This document shows, piece after piece, positions 49,484-58,108 of a stretch of 64,000 bases of DNA. The stretch lies in the NCBI RefSeq assembly GCF_018323985.1, contig NZ_AP024590.1, forward strand, positions 124,001 to 188,000, given 5' to 3'. The translations under genes and the position numbers were made by a program. The notes beneath the pieces were generated by a model. It was not told the origin of the DNA. It worked only from the letters and a program-made list of their open reading frames with translations, and did no database searches. The number at the start of each line of letters is the position of its first letter. Positions within the stretch are counted from its first letter, which is position 1. Origin of the DNA: Enterobacter kobei (GTDB lineage Bacteria; Pseudomonadota; Gammaproteobacteria; Enterobacterales; Enterobacteriaceae).

Positions 49484-51646
49484 ATGGACGTTTCTTACCT
49501 GCTCGACAGCCTCAATGACAAACAACGTGATGCGGTAGCCGCCTCGCGCACCAATATGCTGGTGCTGGCAGGCGCAGGCAGCGGTAAGACACGCGTGCTG
49601 GTCCACCGTATCGCCTGGCTGTTGACGGTAGAAAACTGTTCGCCGTATTCCATCATGGCGGTGACCTTCACCAACAAAGCGGCGGCGGAAATGCGCCACC
49701 GTATCAGCCAGTTAATGGGCAACAGCCAGGGCGGCATGTGGGTCGGGACGTTCCATGGCCTCGCACACCGTCTGCTGCGCGCACATCATATGGATGCCAA
49801 TCTGCCGCAGGATTTTCAGATCCTCGACAGCGAAGATCAGCTGCGCCTGTTACGCCGTCTGATCAAAGCCATGAACCTCGACGAGAAGCAGTGGCCGGCG
49901 CGTCAGGCGATGTGGTACATCAACGGTCAGAAAGACGAAGGCATTCGTCCGCATCATATTCAGAGCTTCGGTAATCCGGTGGAGCAGACCTGGCAGAAAG
50001 TGTATCAGGCCTATCAGGAAGCCTGCGATCGCGCAGGGTTAGTGGATTTTGCCGAGCTGCTGCTGCGCGCCCATGAGCTGTGGCTTAACAAGCCGCACAT
50101 TCTCAATCACTACCGCGAGCGCTTTACCAATATCCTGGTGGACGAATTCCAGGACACCAACAACATTCAGTACGCGTGGATCCGACTGCTGGCAGGCGAC
50201 ACCGGCAAGGTGATGATCGTCGGTGACGATGACCAGTCGATCTACGGCTGGCGCGGCGCGCAGGTGGAAAACATTCAGCGCTTCCTGAATGACTTCCCTG
50301 GTGCTGAAACCATCCGTCTTGAGCAGAACTACCGCTCCACCAACAATATTCTGCGTGCTGCCAACGCCCTGATTGAAAACAACAACGGGCGACTGGGCAA
50401 AAAGCTGTGGACCGACGGCATTGATGGCGATCCGATTTCGCTCTACTGCGCTTTTAACGAACTCGACGAAGCGCGTTTCGTGGTCAACCGTATCAAAACC
50501 TGGCAGGACAGCGGCGGCGCGCTTGAGCAGTGCGCCATTCTGTATCGCAGTAACGCCCAGTCGCGCGTGCTGGAAGAGGCGCTGTTACAGGTGGGGATGC
50601 CGTACCGCATCTACGGCGGTATGCGCTTCTTCGAACGTCAGGAAATCAAAGACGCGCTCTCCTATTTACGTCTGATCGCCAACCGCAACGACGATGCCGC
50701 TTTTGAACGCGTGGTAAACACCCCCACGCGCGGCATTGGCGATCGTACGCTTGACGTGGTGCGTCAGGCCTCGCGCGACCGCCAGCTGACCCTGTGGCAG
50801 GCCAGCCGTGAATTATTGCAGGAGAAAGCCCTTGCGGGCCGCGCGGCCAGTGCGCTGCAACGCTTTATGGAACTGATCGAAGCGCTGGCACAGGAAACCT
50901 CCGACATGCCGCTGCATGTGCAGGCTGACCGCGTGATCAAGGATTCCGGCCTGTTCATCATGTATGAGCAGGAGAAAGGCGAAAAAGGCCAGGCGCGCGT
51001 GGAAAACTTAGAGGAACTGGTGACGGCGACGCGCCAGTTCAGCTATAACGACGAAGAAGAAGATCTGATGCCGTTGCAGGCGTTCCTGTCCCACGCGGCG
51101 CTGGAAGCGGGCGAAGGGCAGGCGGATACCTGGCAGGACGCGGTGCAGCTGATGACGCTGCACTCTGCAAAAGGGCTGGAGTTCCCGCAGGTGTTTATCG
51201 TCGGTGTGGAAGAAGGGATGTTCCCGAGCCAGATGTCGCTGGATGAAGGCGGTCGTCTGGAAGAAGAGCGCCGTCTGGCGTACGTGGGCGTCACCCGCGC
51301 CATGCAGAAGCTGACGCTGACCTACGCGGAAACCCGTCGTCTGTACGGCAAAGAAGTTTATCACCGCCCGTCGCGCTTTATCGGCGAACTGCCGGAAGAG
51401 TGCGTAGAGGAAGTGCGTCTGCGCGCCAGCATCAGCCGCCCGGTGACGCACAAGCAATTAGGTACGCCCATCACGCAAAGCGATTCCGGTTTTAAGCTGG
51501 GGCAGCGCGTGCGTCATGCGAAATTTGGCGAAGGTACGGTGGTGAATCTGGAAGGCAGCGGCGAGCACAGCCGTTTGCAGATCGCGTTCCCCGGTCAGGG
51601 GATCAAATGGCTGGTTGCCGCCTATGCGAAGCTGGAAACTGTGTAA
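49484..51646 (+). CDS. uvrD: DNA helicase II UvrD
   Basis: Superfamily 1A 3'-5' helicase for nucleotide excision and mismatch repair. The 720-residue protein has Walker A LAGAGSGKTR near residue 30, FTNKAAAEM, GTFHGLAHRLLR, DEFQDTN (motif II), GDDDQSIYGWRGA (motif III), the QNYRS motif IV, TLHSAKGLEF (motif V) and YVGVTRAMQKL (motif VI). The C-terminal Tudor-like domain GQRVRHAKFGEGTVVNLEG binds RNA polymerase in E. coli. ATG 49484 matches E. coli MDVSYLLDSLN; a GTG at 49472 is also in frame. Confidence 0.97.
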   Translation: MDVSYLLDSLNDKQRDAVAASRTNMLVLAGAGSGKTRVLVHRIAWLLTVENCSPYSIMAVTFTNKAAAEMRHRISQLMGNSQGGMWVGTFHGLAHRLLRAHHMDANLPQDFQILDSEDQLRLLRRLIKAMNLDEKQWPARQAMWYINGQKDEGIRPHHIQSFGNPVEQTWQKVYQAYQEACDRAGLVDFAELLLRAHELWLNKPHILNHYRERFTNILVDEFQDTNNIQYAWIRLLAGDTGKVMIVGDDDQSIYGWRGAQVENIQRFLNDFPGAETIRLEQNYRSTNNILRAANALIENNNGRLGKKLWTDGIDGDPISLYCAFNELDEARFVVNRIKTWQDSGGALEQCAILYRSNAQSRVLEEALLQVGMPYRIYGGMRFFERQEIKDALSYLRLIANRNDDAAFERVVNTPTRGIGDRTLDVVRQASRDRQLTLWQASRELLQEKALAGRAASALQRFMELIEALAQETSDMPLHVQADRVIKDSGLFIMYEQEKGEKGQARVENLEELVTATRQFSYNDEEEDLMPLQAFLSHAALEAGEGQADTWQDAVQLMTLHSAKGLEFPQVFIVGVEEGMFPSQMSLDEGGRLEEERRLAYVGVTRAMQKLTLTYAETRRLYGKEVYHRPSRFIGELPEECVEEVRLRASISRPVTHKQLGTPITQSDSGFKLGQRVRHAKFGEGTVVNLEGSGEHSRLQIAFPGQGIKWLVAAYAKLETV

Positions 51647-51794
51647 CATTCAGAAAAATATCATAATTTTGTAATGTTCTGCTAGCCTTATACCGGTAAG
51701 GTTAATTAATATCCTCAGCCGTTCCGTTGCGTGTTGACGCCATTTTTTTGCTGGCGTAACATGCGCGCACGATTACGCTAAGAGGACATTCGCC

Positions 51795-51851
51795 TTGGAC
51801 ACACCCAGTAGATGCTGGCTCAATTCCCTGTCATCCAGGAACAACTCCTAA
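51795..51851 (+). CDS. corL: Candidate corA leader peptide gene CorL
   Basis: An 18-codon frame starts with TTG, 8 bases after a good AGAGGA, and ends TAA at 51849-51851 (LDTPSRCWLNSLSSRNNS in sequence). In Salmonella a short leader ORF, corL, couples its translation to Rho-dependent termination in the corA leader. Here the stop codon falls within the 5' arm of a 7-bp stem (CTAAGGC 51848-51854 with GCCTTAG 51873-51879), just the geometry needed for ribosome-dependent folding. An overlapping ATG frame (51812, 39 codons) lacks a ribosome site. The remainder of the 357-base uvrD-corA gap shows no other gene. Confidence 0.55.
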   Translation: MDTPSRCWLNSLSSRNNS

Positions 51852-52003
51852 GGCTATCTCCTCACGCTGATGGCCTTAGTGGTTGTCAGCGACCGCATTT
51901 TTTACCCGTCGCACTGAGTCAGGCTGTTTAATGGTCTGAAACCCAATTTGTTTCTGTGTGCCCACCGAACTGTCCGATAATTTTTGCATTGGGAGTCCCG
52001 GTC

Positions 52004-52954
52004 ATGCTGAGCGCATTTCAACTGGAAAATAATCGCCTGACTCGTCTGGAAGCAGAAGAGTCACAACCCCTTATTGACGCCGTTTGGGTGGATCTGGTCG
52101 AACCGGATGACGATGAGCGACACCGCGTACAGTCCGAACTGGGGCAAAGCCTGGCAACCCGCCCGGAGCTGGAAGACATCGAGGCCTCGGCACGTTTCTT
52201 CGAAGATGAAGACGGCCTGCATATTCACTCCTTCTTCTTTTTTGAAGATGCGGAAGATCACGCCGGTAACTCCACCGTCGCCTTTACCATCCGCGATGGC
52301 CGCCTGTTTACCCTGCGGGAACGTGAACTACCCGCTTTCCGCTTATACCGTATGCGCGCCCGCAGCCAGGCGATGATCGACGGCAATGCCTATGAGCTGC
52401 TGCTCGATCTGTTCGAAACCAAAATCGAGCAGCTGGCAGACGAAATTGAAAACATTTACAGCGATCTGGAAAAGCTGAGCCGCGTCATTATGGAAGGCCA
52501 GCAGGGTGATGAGTACGACGAGGCGCTGTCAGCGCTGGCGGAGCAGGAAGATATCGGCTGGAAGGTGCGGCTGTGTCTGATGGATACCCAGCGCGCGCTG
52601 AACTTCCTGGTGCGTAAGGCGCGTTTACCGGGTGGCCAGCTGGAGCAGGCGCGTGAGATCCTGCGCGATATCGAATCCCTGCTGCCGCACAACGAATCCC
52701 TGTTTCAGAAAGTTAACTTCCTGATGCAGGCGGCGATGGGCTTTATCAATATCGAGCAGAACCGCATCATCAAGATCTTCTCGGTGGTGTCCGTAGTGTT
52801 CCTGCCGCCGACGCTGGTGGCCTCCAGCTATGGTATGAACTTCGAGTTTATGCCGGAGCTGAAATGGAGCTTTGGTTATCCGGGGGCGATCATTTTAATG
52901 ATGCTCGCCGGTCTTGCGCCCTATCTGTACTTCAAGCGGCGTAACTGGCTGTAA
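52004..52954 (+). CDS. corA: Magnesium/cobalt transporter CorA
   Basis: Homopentameric inner-membrane Mg2+ channel, also moving Co2+ and Ni2+. The 316-residue product has a large acidic cytoplasmic N-terminal funnel, a long stalk helix, and two C-terminal membrane helices (about 256-275 and 290-310). The selectivity signature YGMNFEFMPE lies between them, and the basic tail KRRNWL follows. ATG 52004 has GGGAG nine bases upstream; the longer frame from 51956 is not used. Confidence 0.97.
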   Translation: MLSAFQLENNRLTRLEAEESQPLIDAVWVDLVEPDDDERHRVQSELGQSLATRPELEDIEASARFFEDEDGLHIHSFFFFEDAEDHAGNSTVAFTIRDGRLFTLRERELPAFRLYRMRARSQAMIDGNAYELLLDLFETKIEQLADEIENIYSDLEKLSRVIMEGQQGDEYDEALSALAEQEDIGWKVRLCLMDTQRALNFLVRKARLPGGQLEQAREILRDIESLLPHNESLFQKVNFLMQAAMGFINIEQNRIIKIFSVVSVVFLPPTLVASSYGMNFEFMPELKWSFGYPGAIILMMLAGLAPYLYFKRRNWL

Positions 52955-52963
52955 AGGTTGATG

Positions 52964-53033
52964 CTGGATGGCGGTTGCACCTTATCCGGCCTACGTAACC
53001 TGTAGGCCGGATAAGCGAAGCGCCATCCGGCAA
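52964..53033. repeat. REP pair between convergent corA and rarD
   Basis: Two inverted REP units, GGATGGCGGTTGCACCTTATCC..GGCCTAC and GTAGGCCGGATAAGCGAAGCGCC..ATCCGG, meet at a central spacer around 52998. Convergent-gene placement is typical. In E. coli yigF and yigG lie between corA and rarD; they are absent here. Confidence 0.88.
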
Positions 53034-53037
53034 AACA

Positions 53038-53934
53038 TCACAACCCTTTTCGTACCCTGCGCTGCGTATAGAGCGCATCCATCACAAATACCGCCAGCGC
53101 CACCCAGATAAACCCAAAGGTGACCATCTTATCCGCGCCGGGGATTTCGCCATAAAACAGCACCGCCAGCAGGAACATTAGCGTTGGCCCGATGTACTGG
53201 AAGAAGCCAAGCGTTGATAAACGCAGACGCGTCGCCGCACCGGTAAAGCACAGCAGCGGGATCGTCGTCACCACGCCTGCTGCCATCAGCATCAGGTTCA
53301 GCGACCACGGGTTTTGCGTCATATGGCTGGTGGTCGTATCGGCAATACCGAACAGCCAGATGGCGGCGACCGGCAGCAGCCACAGGGTTTCGATCAGCAT
53401 GCCGGTTTGCGCGTCGACAGCGATCTTCTTGCGCACCAGACCATAAAACGCAAAGCTGAAAGCCAGCCCCAGCGCGATGATCGGCAGCGAGCCAAAGGTC
53501 CACAGCTGCACCAGCACGCCGCAGGCGGCAAGCAACACCGCCAGCCACTGCATACGGCGGAAACGCTCGCCAAGGAAAATCATCCCCAGCACAATATTCA
53601 CCAGCGGATTGATAAAGTAGCCGAGGCTGGCTTCCAGCATATGATGGCTATTCACCGACCAGATAAACAGCAGCCAGTTGCCGCCGATTAATACCGCCGA
53701 CAAGGCCAGCAACAGGATCTTTTTCGGCTGGCTGAGCAGCCTCTTTAATTGCGACCACTGGCGGCTTACGCTAATCAGCGCCACCATAAAAAAGAACGAC
53801 CAGATAATGCGGTGGGTCAGAATTTCACTGGCGGGAACGAAATCGATCAGTTTGAAGTAAGCCGGTGCGATACCCCAAATAAAATAAGCGGCGAGGGCGA
53901 GTAATACTCCCTGCCGCGTCTGCTTTGCATCCAT
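53038..53934 (-). CDS. rarD: EamA-family permease RarD
   Basis: Inner-membrane protein of the drug/metabolite transporter superfamily, known as a chloramphenicol-sensitive protein homologue; its substrate is unknown. The 298-residue product has ten hydrophobic helices, starting MDAKQTRQGVLLALAAYFIWGIAPAYFKL, with LEASLGYFINPLVNIVLGMIFLGERF and LGFFQYIGPTLMFLLAVLFYGE repeated-half motifs. A start at 53949 (MLDVP) is possible; 53934 matches E. coli. Confidence 0.93.
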   Translation of the reverse strand: MDAKQTRQGVLLALAAYFIWGIAPAYFKLIDFVPASEILTHRIIWSFFFMVALISVSRQWSQLKRLLSQPKKILLLALSAVLIGGNWLLFIWSVNSHHMLEASLGYFINPLVNIVLGMIFLGERFRRMQWLAVLLAACGVLVQLWTFGSLPIIALGLAFSFAFYGLVRKKIAVDAQTGMLIETLWLLPVAAIWLFGIADTTTSHMTQNPWSLNLMLMAAGVVTTIPLLCFTGAATRLRLSTLGFFQYIGPTLMFLLAVLFYGEIPGADKMVTFGFIWVALAVFVMDALYTQRRVRKGL

Positions 53935-53991
53935 CGGTACATCCAACATCTGTTACTAAAAAGTAACGACATTTTACCCGATCTCTGCCGC

Positions 53992-54459
53992 TCAACCTAC
54001 CATATACGTCGCCGTGGCGGTGGCGATATGCACCTGCTCTTCATTGTGCAGCTCGACGCGGGCGACCGCGACTTTATTACCCGCACGCAGCAGGGTGCTG
54101 GTGGCGGTAAAACGGTTTCCACGGCCAGGACGCAGATAATCGACACGCAAATCGATGGTGCCCATGCGCGACAGCCGCTGGCGCAACTCGTCTTCGCTGA
54201 TGGTATCGTGACGCGTTAAAGTGCTGCCAACGCACACCAGCCCGGCGGCGACGTCCAGCGACGAGGCGATCACCCCGCCATGTAAAATGCTCTGCGCCCA
54301 GTTACCGACCATCATCGGCTGATTGTTAAAGCTGAGCTGGGCAAACGCTTTTTCGTAACGCTCCAGCTCCAGTCCCAGCGCGCGATTGAACGGCATATGA
54401 TAAACAAAAATCTCACCGACCAGCTGTAACGCGGCATCGGCTGTAAGGACGGCTGACAT
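53992..54459 (-). CDS. yigI: PaaI-type acyl-CoA thioesterase family protein YigI
   Basis: Hotdog-fold thioesterase; E. coli YigI has been reported to act on medium- and long-chain acyl-CoAs. The 155-residue product shows the family core GNWAQSILHGGVIASSLDVAAGLVC with the HGG motif and the catalytic aspartate region, and DLRVDYLRPGRGNRFTATSTLLRAGNKVAVARVELHNE in part. The ATG at 54459 after AGGTG gives the E. coli length; an upstream ATG at 54474 adds five residues. Divergent from pldA. Confidence 0.92.
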   Translation of the reverse strand: MSAVLTADAALQLVGEIFVYHMPFNRALGLELERYEKAFAQLSFNNQPMMVGNWAQSILHGGVIASSLDVAAGLVCVGSTLTRHDTISEDELRQRLSRMGTIDLRVDYLRPGRGNRFTATSTLLRAGNKVAVARVELHNEEQVHIATATATYMVG

Positions 54460-54618
54460 AATCACCTGATCCATTGGTTAAAGAAATGTTGATTTTATGC
54501 TTCATTAATGTTGATTTCCACTTTCAGAAACGATAACTGCGCAGTTAATTGAGAAATAGGTAGAATGGGCGTCTGATAATTATTCACCTCTATTATTTTG
54601 TTCAGGAGAGCAAGACCG

Positions 54619-55488
54619 ATGCGGACGTTTCTGGGTTGGTTTCTGGCGGCCATTGCGCTGCCGTTCACAGCATTTGCGCAGGAAGCGACAATTAAAGCCG
54701 TGCATGACGCCCCGGCAGTACGCGGGAGTATCATCGCCAATCTTTTACAAGAGCACGATAATCCTTTTACGCTGTATCCGTATGAATCGAACTACGCTAT
54801 TTACACGGCTACCAGCGATCTGAATAAAGAAGCGATCGAAACCTATAACTGGGCGAAAAACTCACGTAAAGATGAAGTGAAGTTTCAGTTGAGCCTGGCG
54901 TTCCCGTTCTGGCGCGGCATTATCGGGCCGAACTCGGTACTGGGCGCGTCTTATACCCAGAAATCCTGGTGGCAGTTGTCCAACAGCGGCGAATCTTCTC
55001 CGTTCCGTGAAACCAACTACGAACCGCAGCTGTTCCTCGGTTTCGCAACTGACTACGAGCTGGCAGGCTGGACGCTGCGCGATGTGGAGTTTGGTTTTAA
55101 CCATGACTCCAATGGCCGTTCCGACCCGACCTCCCGCAGCTGGAACCGTCTTTACAGCCGTATGATGGCGCAAAACGGTAACTGGCTGGTGGAAGTGAAG
55201 CCGTGGTATGTAGTGGGCGATACCGATGACAACCCGGACATCACCAAATATATGGGTTACTACCAGCTGAAAATTGGTTATCAGCTGGGCGAGGCCGTGC
55301 TGAGCGCTAAAGGACAATATAACTGGAATACCGGTTACGGCGGTGCAGAGCTGGGCGTGAGCTATCCGATCACCCGCCATGTCCGTCTTTATACTCAGGT
55401 TTATAGCGGTTACGGCGAATCATTAATTGATTACAACTTTAACCAGACGCGCGTTGGCGTTGGCGTTATGCTAAACGATCTGTTCTAA
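54619..55488 (+). CDS. pldA: Outer-membrane phospholipase A PldA (OmpLA)
   Basis: Calcium-dependent outer-membrane phospholipase that destroys mislocalised surface phospholipid. The 289-residue precursor has a signal peptide ending FAQ-like near residue 20, then a 12-strand barrel. The catalytic His and Ser lie in FGFNHDSNGRSDPTSRSWNRLY, with the catalytic Asn a dozen residues on, and the C-terminal residue is Phe as expected for a barrel. ATG 54619 follows AGGAG; an in-frame TTG at 54598 is not used. Confidence 0.96.
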   Translation: MRTFLGWFLAAIALPFTAFAQEATIKAVHDAPAVRGSIIANLLQEHDNPFTLYPYESNYAIYTATSDLNKEAIETYNWAKNSRKDEVKFQLSLAFPFWRGIIGPNSVLGASYTQKSWWQLSNSGESSPFRETNYEPQLFLGFATDYELAGWTLRDVEFGFNHDSNGRSDPTSRSWNRLYSRMMAQNGNWLVEVKPWYVVGDTDDNPDITKYMGYYQLKIGYQLGEAVLSAKGQYNWNTGYGGAELGVSYPITRHVRLYTQVYSGYGESLIDYNFNQTRVGVGVMLNDLF

Positions 55489-55507
55489 GGCATTGCAGTT
55501 TCACTCG

Positions 55508-55537
55508 CAGGCGCTGAAAATAGCGCCTGTTTTTATT
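55508..55537 (+). terminator. Intrinsic terminator of pldA
   Basis: An 8-bp stem CAGGCGCT / AGCGCCTG (55508-55515 with 55522-55529) is followed by TTTTTATTT, 20 bases before recQ. Confidence 0.9.
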
Positions 55538-55556
55538 TCGGGTAAATGGGGTAGAT

Positions 55557-57386
55557 GTGGCGCAGGCGGAAGTAATGAATCAGGCATCGCTGGCGAAACA
55601 GGTCTTGCAGGAAACCTTCGGCTATCAGCAATTCCGCCCCGGTCAGCAGACAATAATTGATACCGTGCTGGAAGGCCGCGACTGTCTGGTCGTGATGCCT
55701 ACCGGCGGCGGTAAATCCCTGTGCTATCAGATCCCGGCGCTGGTACTCGACGGTCTGACCATTGTTGTCTCGCCGCTGATCTCGCTGATGAAAGACCAGG
55801 TGGATCAGTTGCTGGCCAACGGCGTGGCCGCCGCCTGTCTGAACTCCACGCAAACCCGCGAGCAGCAGCAAGAGGTGATGGCAGGCTGTCGCAACGGGCA
55901 GATCCGCTTGCTGTACATCGCGCCGGAACGCCTGATGCTGGATAATTTCCTTGAGCATCTTGCCCACTGGAACCCGGCGCTGGTTGCCGTCGATGAAGCG
56001 CACTGTATTTCCCAGTGGGGGCATGATTTCCGCCCGGAATATGCCGCCCTTGGGCAGCTGCGCGCGCGCTTCCCGGCGCTGCCGTTTATGGCGCTGACCG
56101 CCACGGCAGACGACACCACTCGCAATGATATTGTTCACCTGCTGGGGCTTAACGATCCGCTGATCCAGGTCAGCAGCTTCGACCGCCCGAACATCCGCTA
56201 TATGCTGATGGAAAAGTTCAAGCCGCTCGATCAACTGCTGCGCTATGTGCAGCATCAGAAAGGTAAATCCGGCATTATTTACTGTAACAGCCGCGCCAAG
56301 GTTGAAGATACCGCTGCCCGTCTGCAAAGCCGTGGCTTCAGCGCCGGGGCCTATCATGCCGGTCTGGAACACAGCGTGCGCGCCGAGGTGCAGGAGAAAT
56401 TCCAGCGCGATGACCTGCAAATCGTGGTGGCGACAGTGGCGTTTGGCATGGGCATCAACAAGCCGAACGTGCGCTTTGTGGTGCATTTCGACATTCCGCG
56501 CAATATCGAGTCCTATTATCAGGAAACCGGTCGCGCCGGGCGTGATGGCCTGCCCGCAGAAGCCATGCTGTTCTATGATCCGGCCGATATGGGCTGGCTG
56601 CGTAAATGTCTGGAAGAGAAGCCGCCCGGTCAGTTGCAGGATATCGAGCGTCACAAGCTGAACGCCATGGGCGCATTCGCTGAAGCGCAGACCTGCCGCC
56701 GTCTGGTACTGCTCAACTATTTTGGTGAAGGACGTCAGGAGCCGTGTGGCAACTGCGATATTTGTCTCGATCCACCGCGTCAGTATGACGGGCTGATGGA
56801 CGCGCAAAAGGCGCTGTCAGCGATTTACCGTGTCGGTCAGCGCTTCGGCATGGGGTACGTTGTGGAAGTACTGCGCGGCGCGAATAGCCAGCGTATCCGC
56901 GAGCTGGGCCACGATAAACTCAAGATCTACGGTGAAGGGCGCGACCATACGACCGAGCACTGGGTCAGCGTGATCCGCCAGCTCATTCATCTGGGGGTGG
57001 TGACGCAAAACATCGCGCAGCATTCCGCGCTACAGCTTACCGAGGCCGCACGTCCGTTTTTGCGGGCCGAGGTGCCGTTGCAGCTCGCCGTGCCGCGCGT
57101 GGTGGCCATCAAAGCGCGCAATAACCCGAAAGTCTTCGGCGGCAACTATGACCGCAAGCTGTTCGCCAAACTGCGCAAACTGCGCAAAGCCATCGCCGAT
57201 GAAGAGAACATTCCACCCTATGTCGTCTTTAACGATGCAACGCTGATTGAGATGGCGGAACAGACGCCGATCACCGCCAGCGAAATGCTCAGCGTAAACG
57301 GCGTGGGAATGCGCAAGCTGGAGCGTTTTGGTAAAGAGTTTATGGCGCTGATCCGCTCGCATGTCGATGGCGACGATGACGAGTAG
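55557..57386 (+). CDS. recQ: ATP-dependent DNA helicase RecQ
   Basis: 3'-5' DNA helicase of the RecF pathway. The 609-residue product starts with GTG (MAQAEVMNQ). It has Walker A MPTGGGKSLCYQIPAL, the DEAH box with aromatic-rich loop VDEAHCISQWGHDFRPEY, and YYQETGRAGRDG (motif VI). Four zinc-binding cysteines follow in the RQC domain (CRRLVLLNYF..CGNCDIC), and a C-terminal HRDC domain (ITASEMLSVNGVGMRKLERFG). Its GTG is 19 bases after the pldA terminator. Confidence 0.97.
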   Translation: MAQAEVMNQASLAKQVLQETFGYQQFRPGQQTIIDTVLEGRDCLVVMPTGGGKSLCYQIPALVLDGLTIVVSPLISLMKDQVDQLLANGVAAACLNSTQTREQQQEVMAGCRNGQIRLLYIAPERLMLDNFLEHLAHWNPALVAVDEAHCISQWGHDFRPEYAALGQLRARFPALPFMALTATADDTTRNDIVHLLGLNDPLIQVSSFDRPNIRYMLMEKFKPLDQLLRYVQHQKGKSGIIYCNSRAKVEDTAARLQSRGFSAGAYHAGLEHSVRAEVQEKFQRDDLQIVVATVAFGMGINKPNVRFVVHFDIPRNIESYYQETGRAGRDGLPAEAMLFYDPADMGWLRKCLEEKPPGQLQDIERHKLNAMGAFAEAQTCRRLVLLNYFGEGRQEPCGNCDICLDPPRQYDGLMDAQKALSAIYRVGQRFGMGYVVEVLRGANSQRIRELGHDKLKIYGEGRDHTTEHWVSVIRQLIHLGVVTQNIAQHSALQLTEAARPFLRAEVPLQLAVPRVVAIKARNNPKVFGGNYDRKLFAKLRKLRKAIADEENIPPYVVFNDATLIEMAEQTPITASEMLSVNGVGMRKLERFGKEFMALIRSHVDGDDDE

Positions 57387-57447
57387 TCAATGGCGTAAAA
57401 AAGTGTCAGGATGAGATCCCAATGAATTATTTCCCCGCGAGCTATCT

Positions 57448-58068
57448 ATGTTAATGCTGTTTCTCACCGTGGCACTGGTGCATATCGTTGCGCTAATGAG
57501 CCCGGGGCCGGACTTTTTCTTTGTTTCTCAGACGGCGGTGAGCCGTTCACGTAAAGAAGCCATGATGGGCGTACTGGGCATCACCACGGGCGTCATGGTC
57601 TGGGCGGGCGTGGCGCTGCTGGGCCTGAACCTGATCCTCGAAAAAATGGCGTGGCTGCATAACATCATTATGGTCGGCGGCGGGCTGTATCTGTGCTGGA
57701 TGGGCTACAAGATGTTGCGTGGCGCGCTGCAGAAAAAAGATCCTGACGCACCGGCACCGCAAGTGGAACTGGCGACCAGCGGCCGCAGCTTCCTGAAAGG
57801 ACTACTGACCAATCTGGCCAACCCGAAAGCGATTATTTACTTCGGTTCCGTATTCTCGCTGTTTGTTGGCGATAACGTGGGATCCGCGGAACGCTGGGGT
57901 ATTTTCATTCTGATTTCACTGGAAACCTTTGCCTGGTTCACCGTGGTGGCGAGCCTGTTTGCGCTGCCGTCGATGCGTCGCGGCTACCAGCGGATGGCGA
58001 AATGGATCGATGGCGTTGCCGGCGCGCTATTCGCAGGCTTCGGCATCCATCTGATTATTTCCCGCTAA
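57448..58068 (+). CDS. rhtC: Threonine exporter RhtC
   Basis: LysE/RhtB-superfamily amino acid exporter with six predicted helices in 206 residues. The family start LTVALVHIVALMSPGPDFFFVSQTAVSRSRKEA, the ALLTNLANPKAIIYFGSVFS-like central motif (here KGLLTNLANPKAIIYFGS), and the C-terminal MAKWIDGVAGALFAGFGIHLI are all present. In E. coli rhtC and rhtB are adjacent and convergent; here a broken rpn gene separates them. Confidence 0.94.
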   Translation: MLMLFLTVALVHIVALMSPGPDFFFVSQTAVSRSRKEAMMGVLGITTGVMVWAGVALLGLNLILEKMAWLHNIIMVGGGLYLCWMGYKMLRGALQKKDPDAPAPQVELATSGRSFLKGLLTNLANPKAIIYFGSVFSLFVGDNVGSAERWGIFILISLETFAWFTVVASLFALPSMRRGYQRMAKWIDGVAGALFAGFGIHLIISR

Positions 58069-58074
58069 AAGCAT

Positions 58075-58108
58075 ACCCACCCGGCGTCAATATGGGTGGG
58101 TGTTGTTT
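58075..58108. terminator. Bidirectional hairpin after rhtC
   Basis: Stem ACCCACCC / GGGTGGGT (58075-58082 with 58094-58101), seven bases after the rhtC stop. A T-rich run (GTTGTTT) follows on the plus strand and GCTTTT on the minus strand, so it may stop both rhtC and the converging rpn remnant. Confidence 0.7.

Noticed and set aside
51694..51709. CCTTA..TAAGG inverted repeat after uvrD as a terminator
   Set aside because: The stem is 5 bp without a U-tract; it may instead be promoter-region sequence for corA.
55533..56807. 424-codon open frame antisense to recQ
   Set aside because: It lies wholly within the recQ region on the opposite strand, has no ribosome site or recognisable domain, and its composition is the shadow of GC-rich recQ codons.
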